The notes under the pieces: model-generated | What the model saw: the letters and a program-made list of their open reading frames with translations, nothing else | Told to the model about the DNA's origin: nothing | Databases searched by the model: none | Translations under genes and position numbers: made by a program | Shown here: positions 36,328 to 48,301 of the stretch, piece after piece | Layout: the number at the start of each line of letters is the position of its first letter | How positions within the stretch are numbered: position 1 is the first letter of the stretch | DNA from: Oncomelania hupensis | Lineage: Eukaryota > Mollusca > Gastropoda > Littorinimorpha > Pomatiopsidae | Reading direction: 5' to 3' | DNA: 64,000 nucleotides | Assembly: GCA_036898135.1 (NCBI GenBank) | Contig: CM072515.1 | Coordinates: 47,318,645 to 47,382,644 of the forward strand

Positions 36328-36329
<2 letters not shown>
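35011..36329. other. No gene seen; AATAAAG/(TTGTA) patch
   Basis: At 35876-35930 ACAATAAAGTTGTATTGTA repeats the retroposon 3'-end pattern in plus orientation. Otherwise featureless. Confidence 0.45.
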
Positions 36330-36362
<33 letters not shown>

Positions 36363-36369
36363 AAGACAC

Positions 36370-36458
<89 letters not shown>
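36330..36458. repeat. (GA)n microsatellite
   Basis: Two GA tracts (36330-36358 and 36375-36458) separated by a short interruption. Confidence 0.96.
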
Positions 36459-36463
<5 letters not shown>

Positions 36464-36856
36464 TGGGATAGGAAACTGAGAGATACAAAAGAGGAAGGAG
36501 TCGGAAGGATAGTTAGAGAAGCGGGGGTTTGAAAATAAGAGTTGGGGTGAATGCTACAAGAAGTAAAGACACACAACATGCACATCTTAATTACTCTCTG
36601 CCTAATACGCCAACATTGTCACGCCAGCGGCATGTGAAATAACTGGTCGTCATGTCAAACTGCTAAAGAATAAACTAATTCCCTATACACAGTACATTCA
36701 TAGGGAGTGCAGGGAGGGGAATGGATGTCTGTTTGCGCGCGTATCTTTGTTTGCATGTGTGCGCTGGTCGGCGCGCGCGCATGTGTCAGTGCGTTAAAAG
36801 TTTTAAAAGCACCACGATAATTACTTTTGTATTCCTATAGTTTAGAATCTATAGCT
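36459..36856. other. No gene seen; (GC)n/(GT) patch
   Basis: GCGCGC-rich patch near 36735-36785, otherwise featureless. Confidence 0.45.
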
Positions 36857-36864
36857 CAGGCAAA

Positions 36865-37333
36865 CACAAGTATATCAACTAACAAGTTAGTATCTCGTAT
36901 TGCCCCCAGTCGACGTGCGGTAGTCCCGTTTAGCCACAAGCTGAGACGGGGATTTCCCAAACCTAAAAATAGAATAGAGAATTCTGGGAAATCTGTTCTC
37001 GCGAAGATGTGCTCGCTGAAATGAAACGAAAGTTGGGAGAGGAACTGCATATTTCTGGTAGTGAACAAAGGCAGAAACTTGCCAGCAGTATTATCAGCGA
37101 TGGAGTTATAATGGACGAAGTGCTCCATACCTATAGAAGGATTTGGCCGACGTCATTTCAGAAAAGGATTTCTCTACCCATAATTCCCCTGGGTTTTGAA
37201 GTTTCTAAAAAGTTATTTCAGGCCGACGACGCTCTATGGAGCGCAAAGCATGTAAAGGGAAGCAACCGGTTGTACGCGCACGTCGACAAAGACATAGAAG
37301 AGAGATACTAACTTGTTAGTTGATATACTTGTG
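36865..37333. mobile_element. 469-bp inverted-repeat element with perfect 32-bp TIRs
   Basis: The ends 36865-36896 (starts CACAAGTATATC) and 37302-37333 are exact reverse complements over 32 bp. A further shared inner motif GTCGACGTGCG lies about 15 bp inside each end. The element is flanked by the perfect 8-bp duplication CAGGCAAA (36857-36864 and 37334-37341; 9 bp is possible if the boundary is shifted). The identical TIRs imply recent activity. It contains a 100-codon plus-strand frame (37009-37311) whose stop lies in the right TIR. That frame has no recognised transposase motif. An 8-bp duplication and CA start suggest hAT, 9 bp would suggest Mutator; unassigned. Confidence 0.88.
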
Positions 37334-37341
37334 CAGGCAAA

Positions 37342-38345
37342 CGATAGCGATGCACGCCATGGAGACCACCAGAGTAGAATCTAACAGCATCTCCTTATTG
37401 AAGATGGTGCGGGTATCGATTGACTACTGATCCGTCACCTGCTCTACAAATAGAATATGTTCAACTTCAAGTCCAACTGCTCTTTTCAAATTCTTCATTC
37501 ACAAGATTACTTTGGTGCACAAATAAATTAATACACTATTTAGTTACATTAGTGTACTTTGATTTGTTTGTTCTTTATTGTATAAAACTCAAGCGTGTAG
37601 GAATCATTTTGAATATAATTATGTAGCCTACGCTATACAAATATTAATATTACAATATTAAATACTGTCCAGTACCTCTTTTTATTTTTACTTCAACTAT
37701 CCTTTATACATATTTTGTGTATTTTGTATACAGTATTCTGTATAATCATGTTATAATATAGAATTAATTTTATCGATTGGCCAAAGTTTGATTAAAATAT
37801 GACAATCTTTGAATCGTCTTCCGTGTATTTAGGCGTACTAATAAATAGTTGTGTGAAATAATGATTAACAATATTTAATTACAGCGCTCTATATCTCATC
37901 AACACTGATAACATGTATTGACGACGCTTGTCTAGAATAACAAAAATTATCTCGATAACTCCTTAGCGGTTCCTCTGCTTTTTCGCTAGTTAGTAACTAA
38001 ATTATATATCTTTATTTAGTGCAGGTCGTATACAATTGGTAAAGAATCGTACAGTTTAGAGCTAGTGTGATTATTTCAGAAACAAGTACACAAATTAACT
38101 TTTGGGTTGGCAAATGCAGTTTTGCAAGTACAACAGTTTATGGCGGAAGTCACTTAAGGAATGACTCCCAGGCACCAATAGGGCGACTGTTTCATTCACC
38201 GGCACACATGTGATCGTTTTGTGAGACACAGACAGTGCAGCACCAGCACCGAGCAACATCCCTCATACCCGGCAGCAAAAGGGTTAAAGATCCCAGATTA
38301 AACGGGAACAAGGACCATATAATTTGTTTATGAACTATAGTTTAA
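37342..38345. other. No gene seen
   Basis: AT-rich DNA without recognised features. Confidence 0.5.
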
Positions 38346-38349
38346 AAAA

Positions 38350-38470
38350 AGGTGAAGGTAAAGGTAGTCCCATAGCCTGTGGCCGTAGGGGAGCGTGATA
38401 TTGGAGATCAGACTTATCTTGGGCCAGCGTAATGAGGGTGATGCCCATCTCTCTCCCTCACTGCTTTACC
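38350..38470 (-). mobile_element. Second copy of the 112-bp retroposon
   Basis: Reverse complement of 14874-14985 with about 10% differences (GTAGTCCCATAGCCT, GGCCGTAGGGGAGCGTGAT, GGGTGATGCCCA). No clear flanking duplication. Confidence 0.7.
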
Positions 38471-38552
38471 TTCCCCACCCTTAAGAGAGTAGGTACTCAG
38501 TCACATTTGAGTCAACTGGGGGCGATACAGTGATGGAGGCTAGGGTGAAGAA

Positions 38553-38556
<4 letters not shown>

Positions 38557-38622
<66 letters not shown>
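38557..38622. repeat. (TC)n microsatellite
   Basis: About 30 near-pure TC units. Confidence 0.95.
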
Positions 38623-39537
38623 CCCAACGCCAGTTCGTTGATGACCGTTGAAAGTTTTATTCTCGAAGTGCATCATACTAAGAGAGCGCAACAGACAATG
38701 CTCGTACAGCTACATTCTGCCCTCTCTGTGTGTCTGACTCGTTCTCCCGTTCTCTTGTTCTCTTTCTGCGTGCTCCAGCCCTCTGTCTTTTTTTCTCTTG
38801 CTCTCTCGGAGTGTGTGTCCCGAAATATTTGCACGTCCGAGCTTTTATGTATGCGCGCGGACGGTACTGAACCTAAGGCTTAACGCGCGCTGCACGCCAC
38901 ATAATGCTCGTCTGTCTCGGTAATTTGTTTTAGTTGTTAACCTTTATTTTACATATAAGGCTTGAAACGCCAACGAACACTATACAAATTATATATTGGC
39001 GGAAACGCGGAAATACGACCTTTCTACTGATATAATAATCTCGGACCTGGACCTATCTGCTACGAAATAAAAATAATACGCAATTTAAGAGGGAGTTACC
39101 TGCTGCTCTTAAGCATTTCACAACTCTAAACTCATAACAACTCTTTAATTTAATACAATTATAAATAATAATAATAATAATAATAATAATGACAAAGAAA
39201 GAACAACGTCTCCCCTTTCCAACGATATACAATATGACATGGTTACTATTCTGGGTTCCGACTATGACGGACCAAAATAGCAAACACCTAACACAACAAC
39301 AATAATTTACATCCTACCTCTTCTTACAACTTTCCCTCTGTTTCTCTCCCGATGTATGTCCCTATAAAACTAATATTTAATTTAAGTATATACTATTAGA
39401 GAATGAACTAAGGCATCGGAAAATATCACACTTAAGGTGTTACAGTGGAACATCTTTGCTATCGCCATCATCGACAATTTTGTTCTTATCATGTGTTAAT
39501 CTACAAGGCGGGAAGACTGAGGCGGAAACCCAGTAGG
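38623..39537. other. No gene seen; short (AAT)n
   Basis: (AAT)9 at 39164-39190. No exon recognised. Confidence 0.45.
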
Positions 39538-39632
39538 TTGCTGAGGACAGAGAAAGATGGAGTACGCTGGTTAAACGAACATTTTGGTGCCCCAACGATC
39601 TTCAAGTTACGGAATATAATAGGGTAGGGGGT
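39538..39632 (+). pseudogene. GGATA-family LINE, 95-bp 3' fragment
   Basis: GGTTGCTGAGGACAGAGAAA through TGGTGCCCCAACGAT and AAGTTACGG, matching the last 95 bp of the family. The tail is decayed. Confidence 0.75.
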
Positions 39633-40246
39633 GGAGGGGGAAACTGCAGAATGTGCATGCATCAAACTATCATCGTAATTCAAATAGAAATCCGACAATG
39701 AACCCCATTCATAAACGCAGCCATTCCTATTCGGAAATTATTTAGTTGTAAGAAGAACTGAGTCTGTTCATTAAATGTAGATGTACGACACACCACCACC
39801 CACCTTTCTATTCCTCCCACCTCACCTCCAAAGGAAAAAAAAAAACTTCAGATCAATCATAAACGGACCCATTGTGGTTTCTAAGTAATATAGTTACTCA
39901 TAATTATATTTCACACAAACCTTCTACATTAATCAAGACAATTAGCTCCACTTACTTCATAACCATTAGTGTCTATTAATGCCCTTTGAGTTCAAAGTGC
40001 CATAGTTAGTTTTCCTAATATTTATAACACGAACTTTGTACATTCATCTACATCTTGATTAGCTTCATGTATAATTTATGTGCGTCTATTAAGTGTTCAA
40101 AATGAAAGTTATTTTACGGTCAGTTTTGTTCTTGCGTGCCAACCAAACATTTGACTGAAAGCAGAAGTTCGCCCAGGGTGTTGTTTTTAAAGCGATCTGG
40201 TGTGTCAGGATCACTCCTAGTGCTTGCCGTGACAGTATTAAGGAGG

Positions 40247-40252
<6 letters not shown>
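39633..40252. other. No gene seen
   Basis: AT-rich DNA without recognised features. Confidence 0.5.

Positions 40253-40322
<70 letters not shown>
40253..40322. repeat. (GA)n microsatellite
   Basis: About 35 pure GA units. Confidence 0.97.
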
Positions 40323-40327
<5 letters not shown>

Positions 40328-40414
40328 TCGTATGGTGGGTAAGTGCTCTATCTGTGCGCGCGTGTACGTGAAAGAAACAGAGAGTAAGCGAGATTTATTT
40401 TTTTACAAAATATT

Positions 40415-40515
40415 ATTTAATCGTTTCCATATAGCGCTTTGCCGGCTTAAGAGCTGCTCAAGGCGCTGGCCGATACAGGATCTAACTCATGCCGCCCAAG
40501 GCGCTCACAGAGAGC
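40415..40515 (-). mobile_element. SINE 3'-end fragment
   Basis: Minus strand GGGCGGCATGAGTTAGATCC then GCGCCTTGAGCAGCTCTTAAG and AAAGCGCTATATGG, the shared 3' end of the long tRNA-SINE family. A (GACA)n tract follows at 40549-40575. Confidence 0.65.
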
Positions 40516-40544
40516 ACGTGAGAAAGAGAATGGGAAGATAGTAT

Positions 40545-40576
<32 letters not shown>

Positions 40577-41169
40577 GACAGAGAGAGACAGAGAAATGTA
40601 GACAGCGCAAATATAGACGGAGATAGAGACAGACAGACACAGAGTGAAGACAACTGGTGTTAGATGCATAATGTAAACTGACTGTCCGGCTATGATGGAA
40701 ATGAGTTGCACTGGGATATACAGGCGGTGGTTGCACAGAATTATAAGTATGAATCAATCCATTAAAAAAGGTTATATACTACTTGCATAGCGGCAGTATA
40801 ATCAATCTGAATATGGGTTTGCATGAGCGGCAAATGTCGTCTACACATACATTATACATGGCAATCGCTAACTATACTTATTTATTTCCAAAGTGACACA
40901 CAATGCAATTCAAAGAATTCTGATGCCAGGGTTACATTGGGTAGTCAAAATACAATACAACATAATACAAGACAACCTAACTGTTTAATTTTTTAACATC
41001 ACTAAAGAGAAGTTTGCACACAGTGCAAAATATTGCAAGCATTAAACCTCAGCAGCGCACTAAATGCGGTTGAACGATACAATTAAAGAATAACACACAC
41101 ATGTTTTAAAGCAAGAATCAATGCAAAATAACCTTCGGCATTACAGACCGTGCGCGAATACATCAAGCT
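40516..41169. other. No gene seen; AATAC-like patch
   Basis: AATACAATACAACATAATAC at 40949-40968 resembles the pentamer tails elsewhere in the window. Confidence 0.4.
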
Positions 41170-41225
41170 TCAAGAATACTTTATTATTTTAAACAGAGAA
41201 ATTAATACATGCTTTTCTGAAAGTA
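41170..41225 (-). repeat. Decayed retroposon 3' end
   Basis: TACTTTATTATTTTAAACAG and GAGAAATTAATACATG parallel the 3' end at 61961-62112. Tail not preserved. Confidence 0.4.
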
Positions 41226-41403
41226 TTACAACAAATCGCAATAAATGTGTTAGAAAAGGCAATTACAAACATTCACTCATTAAAAGATTGAAAAATGCAT
41301 AAACTATGAAGAAGCAACAGCCAAAACTAAAGTAATAAAATGTACAAAGTCCCCAATTAAAAACAAACAGTTGGAGGGGAATCAAAATTAAGACAATCCA
41401 AAG

Positions 41404-41450
41404 CGCGCGCGCTCACACACACACACACACACACCCACATACACACACAC
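41404..41450. repeat. (GC)n-(CA)n microsatellite
   Basis: GCGCGCGC then ACACAC; a (GT)n tract lies at 41638-41690. Confidence 0.9.
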
Positions 41451-41636
41451 ACGTATTAAAGTTCACAAACCGCAACACAAACACCACTGCCAACATCACC
41501 ACGGATCCGCGGACAAAGAACACTCCACCACGGATCACACATCAACAGATTGAACAACACACCTCACAGTTCAAAACGTCCGACCACCCAGATCTGCAAG
41601 CAGACACTGAAGAAACACAGAAATTATTTTTTTAAG

Positions 41637-41681
<45 letters not shown>

Positions 41682-41807
41682 TGTGGGTGTGTGATAAAAT
41701 ACACACATTCACAAACAAACAAGCACACCAAAACATTTCTATGCATTCTGAGAGACACATATTAACGTTTGTTTAATAGTTGGATGTATTTGGAGAATTG
41801 TATTTGG

Positions 41808-44621
41808 AAATTTGCATCACTGCTCATTTTGGGAGCTTGTGAAATAGATGTCAACACCATGACCACCACCTTCAACTTAGCTGTGACAGATGCCGCCACG
41901 GAAATCCTTGGAAAGCACTGGCCACGAAGAAGCTATGGATCACATCTGAACTTTTGGACTTGTGTGATAAACGAAGAGAGATGAAAAAGAAAAAGAACAC
42001 CTCACAGGGAGCTGATGCCTACCGAAAAATCAACAAAGACATCCGAAAAGGCATAAGATAAGATAAGATAAGATAAGATAAGATAATATATTACTTTATT
42101 AATCCAAAAGCATGGAAATTACATTGTCTGTCAATTAAACATGTCCATTCATTCTTCTTTTACACACACATAAAGAGGCATGTTTCTCACAAGTAATAAA
42201 TAAAAAGAAAAGTATTGAAACAAAGGAAATAAAATATTTATAAACATTCCTTCAAACAAATGGACATATTTTCATAATGCAAATATTTTAAATAAGCAGT
42301 AAATCGGGTTAACGTAAAAACATATAAATATGAGTATTTAAAACTTATTAGTGTGTAAACATATAAACTATAATTTATTAAAGGACAGTAAAAAACAATA
42401 ATTAAACTAAGTTGCATTAGAGTTCTAAGGTGTGTCTTTTACACACATATAAAGACGCATGTTTCTCACAAATGATAAATAAAAAGAAAAGTATTGAAAC
42501 AAATGAATTAAAATATTGATACATTATTAATGATCTTCAAACAATGGACATATTTTCATAATGTAGATATTTCAATTAAGCAGTAAAACGGGTTAACGTA
42601 AGAACAGATAAATATGAGTATTTAAAACTTATTAGTGTGTACACGTATGAACTATTTATACAAAGACAGTAAAAACAATAATTAAATTAACTAAGCTGCA
42701 TGAGAGTTGTAGAGTGTGTTTAGTAAGACCTACTAACTTGTTTGTTATGTGCTTGAAAGGCGCTCAGCAAAGGAGAGCTGGATAGAAGATCAATGTCAGG
42801 AAATAGAGAACAGTCTGAACAAGAACAACAGCAAGAAGGCCTACCAGACTGTGAAGCGGCTGACAAGTGTTAAACAGCCCAAGGTCTCCACCTTAATTAA
42901 TTCTATTAATTAATTAATTAAGCCAAGTCTGGCATATGCCTTACAGAAGAACAAGAAGTCTTGGACAGATGGACAGAGTATTGCCCTGACCTTTGCAACC
43001 ACGCACCAAAAGGAGACCCATCAGTTCTAGCATGTCCAGAGAACAGGGAAGAAGAAGAAATTCTCCCAATTCTTCGAGAAGAAGTTGAGGCAGCAGTGCA
43101 ATCGCTGAAGAAGGGGAAGTCAGCGGGAGTGGACAACATACCCGCGGAACTGCTTCAAGCAGGAGGAGAAGCGATGATTGACGCACTCACTATTATCTGT
43201 AACAAGATCTGGCAGAGTGGGGAGTGGCCTACACCATGGACCCAGTCGCTGGTCATCACTCTTCCCCAAAAAGGTAACCGTCAGGAATGTGAAAATTACC
43301 GCACCATCAGCCTCATCAGCCATCTCAGCAAGGTCCTCCTGAAAATAATACTCAACAGGTTGAAACCCCAAGCTGAACAAATCATAGCTGAAGAACAAGC
43401 AGGATTCAGGGCAGGGCAAAGTACCACTGAACAGATTTTCAACCAGAATAATCTGCGAGAAATACCTACAGCACCAACATCTATATCATGTATTCGTAGA
43501 CTTCAAAAAGGCATTTGACCGAGTCTGGCCTGCAGCTCTGTGGGCAACCATGAGAGTGTACAACATCAGCCCTAAAATTATTGAAGTCCTCAAAAGCCTG
43601 TATGACAAGGCTACCAGCGCAGTCCTCCACAAAAAGGCCATCGGAAACTGGTTCAAAACAACAATTGGTGTGCGTCATGGATGCCTACTCTCTCCAACAC
43701 TCTTCAACATCTTTCTAGAGCGCATCATGTCAGATGCCCTTGCAGATCACGAGGGCACAGTCAGCACAGGGGGAAGAGCAATCTCCAACCTTCGTTTTGC
43801 GGATGACATTGATGGATTGGCTGGAGAGGAACAAGAACTTGAGCAGCTAATACAGAAGCTTGACACCACCTCCAGATCCTATTGAATGGAAATTAGCGCA
43901 GTAAAGACCAAAATGAGGACCAACAACACCAATGGCATCAACATGGACATCAAGTCCAAGGCCAATCCCTCAACACAGTGCATAGCTTCAAATATTTAGG
44001 AGCCATTGTATCAGACAATGGGTCTCGACAGGAAGCCCTCTTCAGGATCGCACAAACAACTGCTGCCCTGGCGAGGTTGAAGCCCATTTGGAAAATCAGG
44101 ACCATCAGCCTACATTCCAAAGTAAGACTACTGCGCTCCCTTGTTATCTCCATCTTCCTATACGCTTGCGAAACATGGACCCTCACAGCAGATCTACAAC
44201 GAAAAATACAAAGCATGGAGATGAGGTGCTACAGAAGACTTCTGGGCATTTCCTAAACCCAGCACATCACCAACGACGAAGTCCGACAGACCATCATCAC
44301 ACAAGCCATTGTACAACACGATGATCTGCTCACAGTGGTGAAAAAACAGATACTCCGATGGTATGGACATGTCACCAGATCATCAGGTCTTGCAAAGACC
44401 ATCCTGCAAGGCACAGTGCAAGGAGGTAGAAGAAGAGGGAGACCGAAAAAGAGGTGGGAGGACAACATTCGAGAATAAACTGGTTTGACACTGAGCGAAA
44501 CCATCAGGCCTGGGTTGTTGAGGACAGAGAAAGAATGGAGTACGCTGGTTAAACGATCATCTGTAGTGCCTTTACGACCTCCGAGTTACGGGATAGGATA
44601 GGATAGGATAGGATAGGATAG
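41808..44621 (+). pseudogene. GGATA-tailed LINE, 2.8-kb copy, interrupted
   Basis: The copy lies between the direct repeats GTATTTGG (41800-41807 and 44622-44629). In order it carries: linker (NTMTTTFNLAVTDAATEI), a nested insert (42056-42752), KRLTSVKQPKVST, the RT (KKGKSAGVDNIPAELLQAGG, ENYRTISLISHLSKVL, GVRHGCLLSPTLFNIFLE), an intact FADD box at 43796-43807, YACETWTLTADLQRKIQSM and KKRWEDNIRE. A (GGATA)6 tail follows. A frameshift near 43440, stops near 43883 and 44255, and an AT-rich patch at 42891-42922 inactivate it. The endonuclease is missing. Clade assignment within APE-type LINEs is uncertain. Confidence 0.92.
42056..42752 (-). mobile_element. Nested retroposon with (TATCT)n tail and tandem-dimer body
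   Basis: It splits the LINE frame (CCGAAAAGGCAT | GCGCTCAGC), with GAAAAGGC/GAAAGGC on the two sides as a likely duplication. On the minus strand the 3' end has AATAAAG and a (TATCT)n tail (42056-42085). The body is two tandem copies of a unit of about 279 bp (42156-42434 and 42435-42714), about 85-90% alike. No coding frame. Confidence 0.8.
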
Positions 44622-44629
44622 GTATTTGG

Positions 44630-45850
44630 GGAAATAAATTAATTTTAATATAACTTCTTTACTTATAATATACAAATGGACATTTATCTTTATTACTTGC
44701 GCATCCCTTCACGTGCGAGCACATCCCTCCCTACTCCCCAACAAACAAACACACGTCTTTCATACCAGAGAACTTCAAAAAAAAATAACAGTCCAGATCA
44801 GATTACGCCGTACAAATGCTAGCAGCACAATCGATAATTAATCACAAGACATACACACCTATATTGTTTTTCTCTTATCCTTGCACCCCTTCACGCGCGT
44901 GCACGCGCACACACCCACCACCTTCTCTGCACCACCCCTTTCCCTCACTCGCTTCCTCTGTGCCATACAGACACAAAACGTGCGTGATACGATTTCTGAT
45001 TTGAGAAAACAAACTAACTGCACTCCTTCACGCGCGTGCACACAAGCACACACTCACACCCACACTCTAAAAAAATAACCTGTATCATTCCAGAACTGGC
45101 GGCGTACAAATGTCAGTGGTACGTTTGGTGATTTGGGAAGACAAACTGGTTTCCCCCTCAGGCCCATAGCGATGTTTATCTCCGCTGTCTGTCACCTCCC
45201 CCTGATGGCCTCTTGATAAGGCGTAGCTCTAAACCTGCTGCCCCTACCTCTTCCTCTGTCTCACACAATGCCAGCTCTTGTTCTTTTGGCAGATAAGCCA
45301 AGAACCGCTGACTCTGCGAGGACAGATCTACTTAAAGAGCAGCTTGGTTATATTGGATCAAAGATAGTATAAATACTGTTCTAGTATCTTTGATTGGATG
45401 ACCAACACAACAGTGAGGCGGTTTCCTTGACTTCCATAAAATATTTGTCTGTCCATGTAATTAGTGCCTCTCACCCCCACCCCCACCCTCTCATATCCCC
45501 ACCTTCCTCACTCACGCAGCCCATCCCTTCAACTCTAAAAGAAGACTCAATCTCGTAATTAATGCACAACCCCACTAATTCCATCTTAGGTTTGCCGATT
45601 CTTGCGGCATATCAATATTTCAATTGGACTAATTAAAAGTCATATGAAATGATAGATTGTAAGATCGTCTCACAGAAAGCCTTCTGCGTTGTATTTTTGT
45701 CGGTGACTGTGGTCAGGAGATAACCACTTCAAGGAAAGGCTACTCTTCTACGTCGGCTATCAGCTTATTTCTCGAGCAAAATTAAACAACGTTGTTGAAA
45801 TTCTGCACAAAATCGGTGTGCTGCACAATAATAATAATGCTAATAAATAA
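44630..45850. other. No gene seen
   Basis: Contains a small inverted repeat at about 45356-45400 (ATCAAAGATA ... TATCTTTGAT). No exon recognised. Confidence 0.45.
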
Positions 45851-45852
45851 TA

Positions 45853-45923
<71 letters not shown>

Positions 45924-45945
45924 CAAAAACAACAACAACATTAAT
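45851..45945. repeat. (AAT)n microsatellite
   Basis: About 23 pure AAT units and CAACAA; the LINE fragment at 45950 is inserted into its right end, with AATAAT again beyond the LINE tail (46268-46293). Confidence 0.95.
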
Positions 45946-45949
45946 AATA

Positions 45950-46267
45950 ACGTTGGACAACACGATGACCTGCTCACAGTGGTGAAAAAACGAAAAAACG
46001 AAATTCCGATGGTATGGCCACGTCACCAGATCATCAGGTCTTGCAAAGACCATCCTGCAAGGCACAGTGCAAGGAGGTAGAAGAAGAGGGAGACCGAAAA
46101 AGAGGTGGGAGGACAACATTCGAGAATGGACTGGCTTGACACTGAGCGAAACCATCAGGGTTGCTGAGGACAGGGAAAGATGGAGTACGCTGGTTGAACG
46201 ATCATCTGTGGTGCCCCAACGACCTCCGAGTTACGGGATAGGATTGGATATGATAGGATAGGATAGG
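45950..46267 (+). pseudogene. GGATA-tailed LINE, 3' fragment
   Basis: Open C-terminal coding (QGGRRRGRPKKRWEDN, REWTGLTLSETIRVAEDRE) followed by the conserved 3' UTR and the tail GGATAGGATTGGATATGATA. A 6-bp duplication (CGAAAAAACGAAA) causes a frameshift upstream. Confidence 0.9.
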
Positions 46268-46686
46268 AATAATACCAATGGAATAATAATAATAGTGCAT
46301 TGTCGAGCATCAGCAACTTTAACAACTGTCAACAAGCAGAAGGTAGAAAAGTATTTGGCATAGGCTCAGTTGTAAACGCGTTTAATAGTGATCTTGATGC
46401 AACAAGCTGGCGCCTTCGGCGGCTTGGCCTTAATCATTGTTGCGACCAACCAGTGCTGTCAGCAAATCTTGGAGCTAGTAAGTGAGGCGTTTAAGAATAG
46501 TTATTATAATTTTGTGTTCAATCATAAAAATCCTTAACCGTTGGAGGACTGCGTCCAAGATGCGTTGATGACTCCATTTTAGTCTAAGGCTTTGTGTTTA
46601 CACATTGCACACCTTACGCCACCCCCATCACCACTATTACTATCACTTACAACAATAACAACAGCAACAACTCCAATACACCACTC
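46268..46686. other. No certain gene
   Basis: A 61-codon plus frame at 46300-46485 ends near a GTAAGTGAG donor-like site (46480-46488), but no domain is recognised. Confidence 0.3.
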
Positions 46687-46964
46687 TCAACAACAACAAT
46701 AACAAGAAAGAAGAGCATCACACAGTGCCAAGCAGTAGGTTTGAGTCCGGGTTGGGCCCCCAGTAAACGTGAGACAGTGGAGAAGCGGGCTGGTATTGTA
46801 AAAACAAAGGAAGCAGCTGCCTAAGTGATAAGCACCGTTTTCCTTTTCTGCTGCTGCAACCCGCCCCATCACTTTCACAGCTCTTTGTACTGATAGCTCC
46901 CACTGAACCTCGTTCATTGCAATACACTCAATGATGATTTGTGTTGCAGCATGAGAAAACCAGG
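46687..46964 (-). CDS. Candidate exon 2 of an unrecognised gene
   Basis: After a possible acceptor (CACTTTAG, minus, AG at 46966-46965) the minus strand is open to 46687, reading WFSHAATQIIIECIAMNEVQ then WELSVQRAVKVMGRVAAAEK. If the upstream exon ends at 47992 (phase 1), the two bases CC here complete an Ala codon and keep frame. Exon end is not certain (weak GTGCTT donor near 46845). No family recognised; could be a retroposon-derived frame. Confidence 0.3.
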
Positions 46965-47991
46965 CTAAAGTGTCAAAATATGAAAAATTACTTATTTATT
47001 TATTAACAAAGTACTAAAAATAATCTTCAAAATGCAAAAAACAGAATTGTTTTATCTTTATTGGTTGATGTTTTATGACTTTTTTAAATATTTTATTTTC
47101 TTGGGGGCTAATTTCCAGAAATTGCCTTCAAAGTTTTGAATTGTAAAATGATCATTACTTCACAACCAGAATTTTCCCATGCATGTATTTGGTATCAAAA
47201 CAATCAGGAAGATGGCAGCAATATGGCAGTGAATTGAGATAAGATGAGAAAATTCACATTATACACCATTCACACAATACTGAACATAAACAAATTAAAA
47301 CAGTACGCACAATTTTATTCTGTACCCATCCATAATGCATAGTGTTTTTAAACATATTAGAAATAAAACAAGTGTTTAGCAAGTCTATAATAACTCAAAC
47401 ACATAATAATATATCAAGAACATGGCCTGAATCAATCATTTTTCTAAAATAAACCCTATCATAATGCCCCTTCCCTCCCCCCCCCCCCCTCTTAAATCCC
47501 TCGTCCGTCAAGTAATCTTTTGTTTAATTGCAAGCAGCTACATCAGCTCAGTTCAAATAGTCAAAGAAAGATTACAAACCTAAAACAAAAGTTTCATTAG
47601 GTAGTTTTCAGTCCTAATAATCAAGCTTTAATAATTCCCCGATTCTCCACTCCCTTCCGCACGTCGAATAAATCTGTCGCGTCACAGGTGTAAATCAAAA
47701 TAACATGTCATTTTGCTCTGTAAAGTTTAAATAAACACAAATATCAAAGCAAATACTAATTACTAGTAATTTGGTAAATAGTCCTCATGTTCATTTCCTA
47801 AAACAGACAAACCAACAATAATAAATACTGAGAACATAGTCAACTTGTCATGCTAGTAATATTGAATGCAGGCCAGACTACTTACCTTTTCAACCACCCC
47901 ACCCCACCTCCACCCAACAAAATATACTACTGAAATATTTTCCACACTCCTACTGTAATTCTTTCACTGATATCGCCTTTTCAACCTTTAC
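46965..47991. other. No gene seen; presumed intron if the exon model holds
   Basis: AT-rich DNA with a short C run at 47478-47490. No repeat end recognised. Confidence 0.4.
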
Positions 47992-48271
47992 CTAAATCTA
48001 TGCAAGTAGAATGACGGATTATTAAAGACACGCCAATAGCGAAGAGGCCTACGAAACATGAATCATTGAATGAAAACAAACAGTATCGTTTAATAACGGG
48101 ATCAAGCTTCTGCTCGTCAGAATCATAATCCTCATCACAGTTCCCACTGGCACCATCATAAAAATAGTCTGAAAGCAGGTCTTGGAGCTCTTCAGAAGCA
48201 AAACCGGGTCGATTCAAGGCCCTAGCTACTCTAGCAGACGACACATCTACTGACGCTGGAGACGAAGCCAT
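47992..48271 (-). CDS. Candidate first coding exon of an unrecognised gene
   Basis: ATG at 48271-48269 (context GAAGTGATGGC) opens 93 codons: MASSPASVDVSSARVARALN, then FASEELQDLLSDYFYDG at 34-40 region and an acidic NCDEDYDSDE stretch at 44-53, then a hydrophobic FVGLFAIGVSLII segment at 73-85. A donor TTTAG|GTAAAG follows at 47991. The ETS/GABP-type motif ACCGGAAGTG overlaps the region just 5' of the ATG, as in many metazoan TSS-proximal starts. No homologue is recognised. It might instead be a transposase N-terminus. Confidence 0.35.
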
Positions 48272-48301
48272 CACTTCCGGTTTCCAAAAAGAATCGGTCA
48301 C

